Shown here: piece after piece, positions 61,701 to 64,000 of the stretch | Position numbering within the stretch: position 1 is the first letter of the stretch | Layout of the letters: each line of letters starts with the position of its first letter | NCBI GenBank assembly: GCA_014706295.1 | Contig: JACSVZ010000015.1 | Coordinates: 54,991,535 to 55,055,534 of the forward strand | From: Lycocorax pyrrhopterus obiensis | Lineage: Eukaryota > Chordata > Aves > Passeriformes > Paradisaeidae | Length of the DNA: 64,000 nucleotides | Reading direction: 5' to 3' | Notes under the pieces: model-generated | Told to the model about the DNA's origin: nothing | Database searches by the model: none | What the model saw: only the letters and a program-made list of their open reading frames with translations | Position numbers and translations under genes: made by a program

Positions 61701-64000
61701 GGATTTTAGGAGGGAACATACCTCTAATATTTAACAAAGCAAAATGTCACCTTTTTAAGATGCCTACTTTAAGAAAAAAGGTGCAATAACAAGCACTTGG
61801 AACTCCTTAAAAAAAACCACAGGAAATACTGAGAAACTAATGGTTTATCAAAAACATATATTATGGTTTCATTATGGTTATTCAACTTTGTTTCTTTAGA
61901 GTGCTTTAAAGACTATGATAACCATCTCACAGTGTACCTGAATCAGCGAGGATAATATATGCAAACAATGCTGTATCTATTTAATTCCAAATATTACAAA
62001 AGGTTAACACTCTGGTGTAAGTCTCAATAATACCTGCACCACAGCATGCCATTAACCATTCTATATCATGATTTTTCCCCTCAGCCAGTAAGCACTGACT
62101 TTTGCTGGCAAACCAACTCACCTATGTCAAGTTCCCAGAGATCATTAAGCCGACAGCCACACATCCCTCCAAAAATATACATCTTTGGGCTTCCCACATC
62201 TTTTCTGCAGTACACAATGGCTGTGTGAGATTCTCGGGGAGATGGCAAGATTCCTTTGGTCACAGGAATGCTCCAGCCGACCACGCCAGACCCATGTTGC
62301 AGCTCCAGTTCATAGAAATCATTTAAATATCTAGGGTATTATTGCCAAAGTATGAAAAACTCACTTATAAGCATGACGACAAGTGCGCTTTAAACCCTCA
62401 CCACTTCCAAGTATTACAGACTTCTGTCTTGGGAGGGTGTACAGTTTTAAACTCTCAAAACATTTGATGCATTGTGGACAGTACCAAATCTGGATTTAAA
62501 ATGGATTTAAAACAAAAAAAATTAACAGTTATAACTTGTTGCCTCTGAGAAAACATGCTCTCTTATTTGCTACACTGTATTACACGAAAGAAACATTGAA
62601 CACTGGAAAAAAACATCCCTTGCAAAAATTGCTACATATGGACACAGTTGCAATAAACTGCAAAGTTGTGAGAAATACATGATGACAAGAGATATTAGAG
62701 ATTAATTTCTGCAACTCTCAGGCAACAAAGGTGAGAAGAAGCTGTTTGTTTTCTCGTGTCTTCAGGCTGGCCAACAGACAATTAGCCATTTGTTGCTGAA
62801 TCTATCAGCAAGTTATTTTTAGATAATGGTCTTTGAATCTTGGCATTCACACCAGATACCTCTTGTTTACTGAGCTTGAAATTGCCAGTTTATAGCTCAG
62901 TGGATATAAGTGCTCTGAACTGCAGGTGAATGTGGATATAAAACTTCAGCATTATAGCAGTTTGCTGACAATAAAGACAACTTCAGCTGTTACTGTAAAA
63001 AATTTCCAGATGAATTCATAACTGTTTTTCATAGCAATATAGAAGAAACATCCATCATAAATTCCCTGATGACTCATGAGACTTTGCTGATTGAGGTAAT
63101 TCTAACAAACAAGCCATTCTTAAAAACATCACCCAAAATATCAGGAAAAATACCAAAGCCTCCTCAGGTTTCCCTACAGAAGTGTCAGAGCTGTCAGTCA
63201 GTGCTCCACATTGTGGGATTAGCAGAAGGAATATTTAAGCTTCTTCGAATGTAACCCCTTCACTGCACAAATAATCCAACTTGGAGTACTTGGCATGCAG
63301 GACAGCCTGCCTAGAATGTTCCTTTTCAAAGCTGTCATATCCAGTAATTTGTTTTTAAAGCCATTAAATTCAAAGACTAATCAGCATACCTGGGAACGTT
63401 ATTATTTGAATCTTCACTTTCATTTGCCAGGCCACCAAATAAATAGCACTTGTTACCATATAAAGAAAAGCTGTGGCCAAGCCGAGGACAGGGTGGTGAT
63501 CCATTTGAAGGAGCTTGAGGTTTTACTTTTTTCCAGAGCCATCGACTTGCCTTGAAGACAAGAAAACATATTCAGAAGTAATTTCATTTATAGTCAGCCA
63601 TAACAAAGAGAATTGATATAATACTAACACTTGTATATTTTCTGAATTATTTTTAAGGGGATGCTAGGCTTTTCTTAGGACATACACTAAAAGCTATTAA
63701 AATACATGTAAGAGCTAACCTTAATAAAACATTAAATATTTTATACTTTATTTCAACTAGATGGAAGTCTCTATTTCAAAGTTATTTAGAATAAACTTTA
63801 GATTCTGAAGATGGAAAAAAATCTTTCTGAAGAAGAGCAAAGCCCATCTAACTTTCCTGCGCAGTTGGTTAAATAAAATGTGTTTGTTCATAAACAGATA
63901 AATAAAGTAGTTCTGAAAATCAAAACATTTTCATACATTTCCTACCTGCAATTCATATAAATCATTGCTATATCTTCCATATTCAACCATTCCTCCAAAA
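49682..64000 (-). CDS. HCFC2: HCFC2, host cell factor 2 (lacks its N-terminal exons)
   Basis: Nuclear Kelch/fibronectin-III scaffold related to HCFC1, found with SET1/MLL-type methyltransferase complexes. Fifteen coding exons on the minus strand, the first cut by the window end: 64000-63946, 63550-63390, 62330-62122, 61640-61556, 60524-60421, 59862-59644, 58537-58352, 57928-57825, 56814-56658, 55682-55482, 54270-54200, 52973-52836, 51534-51349, 50912-50627, 49707-49682. All junctions are in phase, giving 728 residues here; about 85 N-terminal residues are missing. Kelch blades show as [63 protein letters not shown] and [17 protein letters not shown]. Then come a fibronectin-III start (PLAPSQVQL...), a Ser/Thr-rich linker and C-terminal fibronectin-III repeats ending [12 protein letters not shown]. 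As in HCFC2 generally, the HCFC1 proteolytic repeats are absent. The last exon gives a short tail unlike that of mammals. Confidence 0.95.
50627..50912 (-). CDS. HCFC2: HCFC2 coding exon (C-terminal fibronectin-III)
   Basis: Encodes [40 protein letters not shown], and [20 protein letters not shown] to RWLQ. Acceptor CTTCAG, donor CAAG|GTAAAG. Reading on into the intron would give a different short tail and stop at 50598. Confidence 0.96.
51349..51534 (-). CDS. HCFC2: HCFC2 coding exon (fibronectin-III)
   Basis: Sixty-two codons, phase 0: [60 protein letters not shown]. Typical fibronectin-III end and start of the next repeat. Acceptor TTTCAG, donor AAG|GTGAG. Confidence 0.96.
52836..52973 (-). 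CDS. HCFC2: HCFC2 coding exon
   Basis: Encodes [20 protein letters not shown], then [16 protein letters not shown]; the second part is the conserved WxDVGIFK start of the C-terminal fibronectin-III region. More GC-rich than neighbouring exons. Acceptor TACTAG, donor CAAG|GTAGC. Confidence 0.92.
54200..54270 (-). CDS. HCFC2: HCFC2 coding exon (linker)
   Basis: Encodes [20 protein letters not shown] and HSS. Acceptor TTTTTAG, donor CTCT|GTAAGT. In phase with both neighbours. Confidence 0.85.
55482..55682 (-). CDS. HCFC2: HCFC2 coding exon (linker)
   Basis: Encodes [20 protein letters not shown], then [20 protein letters not shown] and [17 protein letters not shown], the Ser/Thr-rich linker conserved in HCFC2. 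Poly-T acceptor ending TTAAG; donor GAAG|GTTTG. Confidence 0.93.
56658..56814 (-). CDS. HCFC2: HCFC2 coding exon (linker)
   Basis: Encodes [20 protein letters not shown], then [18 protein letters not shown] and a Ser-containing tail. Recognised by similarity to the human linker (PENK...QET.KNH.DATG.KES). Acceptor GGTTAG, donor TCAA|GTAAG. Confidence 0.88.
57825..57928 (-). CDS. HCFC2: HCFC2 coding exon (linker)
   Basis: Encodes [20 protein letters not shown], then [14 protein letters not shown]. Low-complexity linker; in phase with both neighbours. Donor AAC|GTAAGT. Confidence 0.85.
58352..58537 (-). CDS. HCFC2: HCFC2 coding exon (start of fibronectin-III part)
   Basis: Encodes [38 protein letters not shown], then a Pro/Gly/Ser-rich linker to VLSSQ. 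First fibronectin-III strand set after the Kelch domain. Acceptor CTTGTAG, donor CAAG|GTAGC. Confidence 0.94.
59644..59862 (-). CDS. HCFC2: HCFC2 coding exon
   Basis: Encodes [20 protein letters not shown], then [40 protein letters not shown] and WYLDT. Last Kelch blade. Acceptor CATCTAG, donor ACTG|GTGAG. Confidence 0.95.
60421..60524 (-). CDS. HCFC2: HCFC2 coding exon
   Basis: Encodes [20 protein letters not shown], then [14 protein letters not shown]. Acceptor TTTCAG; the donor TTGG|GTTAGT has a less common T at +3 but the reading frame demands it. Confidence 0.93.
61556..61640 (-). CDS. HCFC2: HCFC2 coding exon
   Basis: Encodes [20 protein letters not shown] and TANVIGN. Acceptor TTTTAG, donor ACAA|GTATG. 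Confidence 0.95.
62122..62330 (-). CDS. HCFC2: HCFC2 coding exon
   Basis: Encodes [30 protein letters not shown] [15 protein letters not shown], and [20 protein letters not shown]. Kelch blade. Acceptor CCCTAG, donor ATAG|GTGAG. Confidence 0.95.
63390..63550 (-). CDS. HCFC2: HCFC2 coding exon
   Basis: Encodes [20 protein letters not shown], then [17 protein letters not shown] and [10 protein letters not shown]. Kelch blade. Acceptor CTTCAAG, donor CCAG|GTATG. Confidence 0.94.
63946..64000 (-). CDS. HCFC2: HCFC2 exon (partial, cut by window end)
   Basis: Encodes [18 protein letters not shown], an N-terminal Kelch blade, to the donor CAG|GTAGG. The exon continues beyond the window. Confidence 0.93.

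Larger units (their letters stand above)
49708..63945 (-). other. HCFC2: HCFC2 introns
   Basis: Introns between the HCFC2 exons, from about 0.2 to 2 kb. AT-rich, with no recognised mobile element. A short direct repeat (CATCAGAATACAGTT, twice) lies at about 54889-54922. Nothing else stands out. Confidence 0.7.

Overview
This is a gene-sparse vertebrate window, almost certainly from a bird. The evidence is 3' ends of CR1 LINEs, LTRs of types common in bird genomes, ancient MIR/CORE-SINE relics, two sharply bounded CpG islands in an AT-rich background, and an NF-YB protein of 205 residues that agrees with my memory of the chicken protein. The gene order TXNRD1 - NFYB - HCFC2 is the conserved amniote block (human 12q23). 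No prokaryotic features, CRISPR arrays or tRNAs were seen.

Layout. Positions 1-13.3 kb hold the 5' part of TXNRD1 (thioredoxin reductase 1) on the minus strand. Three coding exons are in the window: 13285-13207 with the start codon in a CpG island, 2584-2475, and 310-185, which begins the FAD-binding domain. The rest of the gene lies past the left edge. About 13.6-23.8 kb is an intergenic stretch filled with repeats: a ~1.0 kb solo LTR, CR1 3' ends, a ~0.56 kb LTR and LTR fragments, and a MIR relic. About 23.9-25.1 kb is the second CpG island, the NFYB promoter, with a CCAAT box pair. NFYB runs on the plus strand with its ATG at 32270 and six coding exons to the stop at 39482, followed by a 3' UTR with several polyadenylation signals up to about 41.6 kb. 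About 41.6-46.8 kb is a convergent intergenic gap. HCFC2 (host cell factor 2) runs on the minus strand from beyond 64000 down to its stop at 49682, with 15 coding exons (the first one cut by the window edge) and a probable long AT-rich 3' UTR to about 46.77 kb.

How the genes relate. TXNRD1 and NFYB are divergent, and NFYB and HCFC2 are convergent. NF-YB is a subunit of the CCAAT-binding NF-Y factor, and its own CpG island carries an inverted CCAAT pair, so autoregulation is possible. HCFC2 is a chromatin-associated Kelch/fibronectin-III scaffold. TXNRD1 maintains the cytosolic thioredoxin system. They share a neighbourhood, not a pathway operon.

The exon structures were derived by hand from splice sites, reading phase and recalled family sequences. 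Every coding junction is phase-consistent. The most interesting observations are a degenerate glutaredoxin-domain remnant retained as the N-terminal extension of TXNRD1, a 73-bp near-perfect palindrome in an NFYB intron, the paired CCAAT boxes, and a short bird-type last exon of HCFC2. I did not find a convincing, wholly new biological system.
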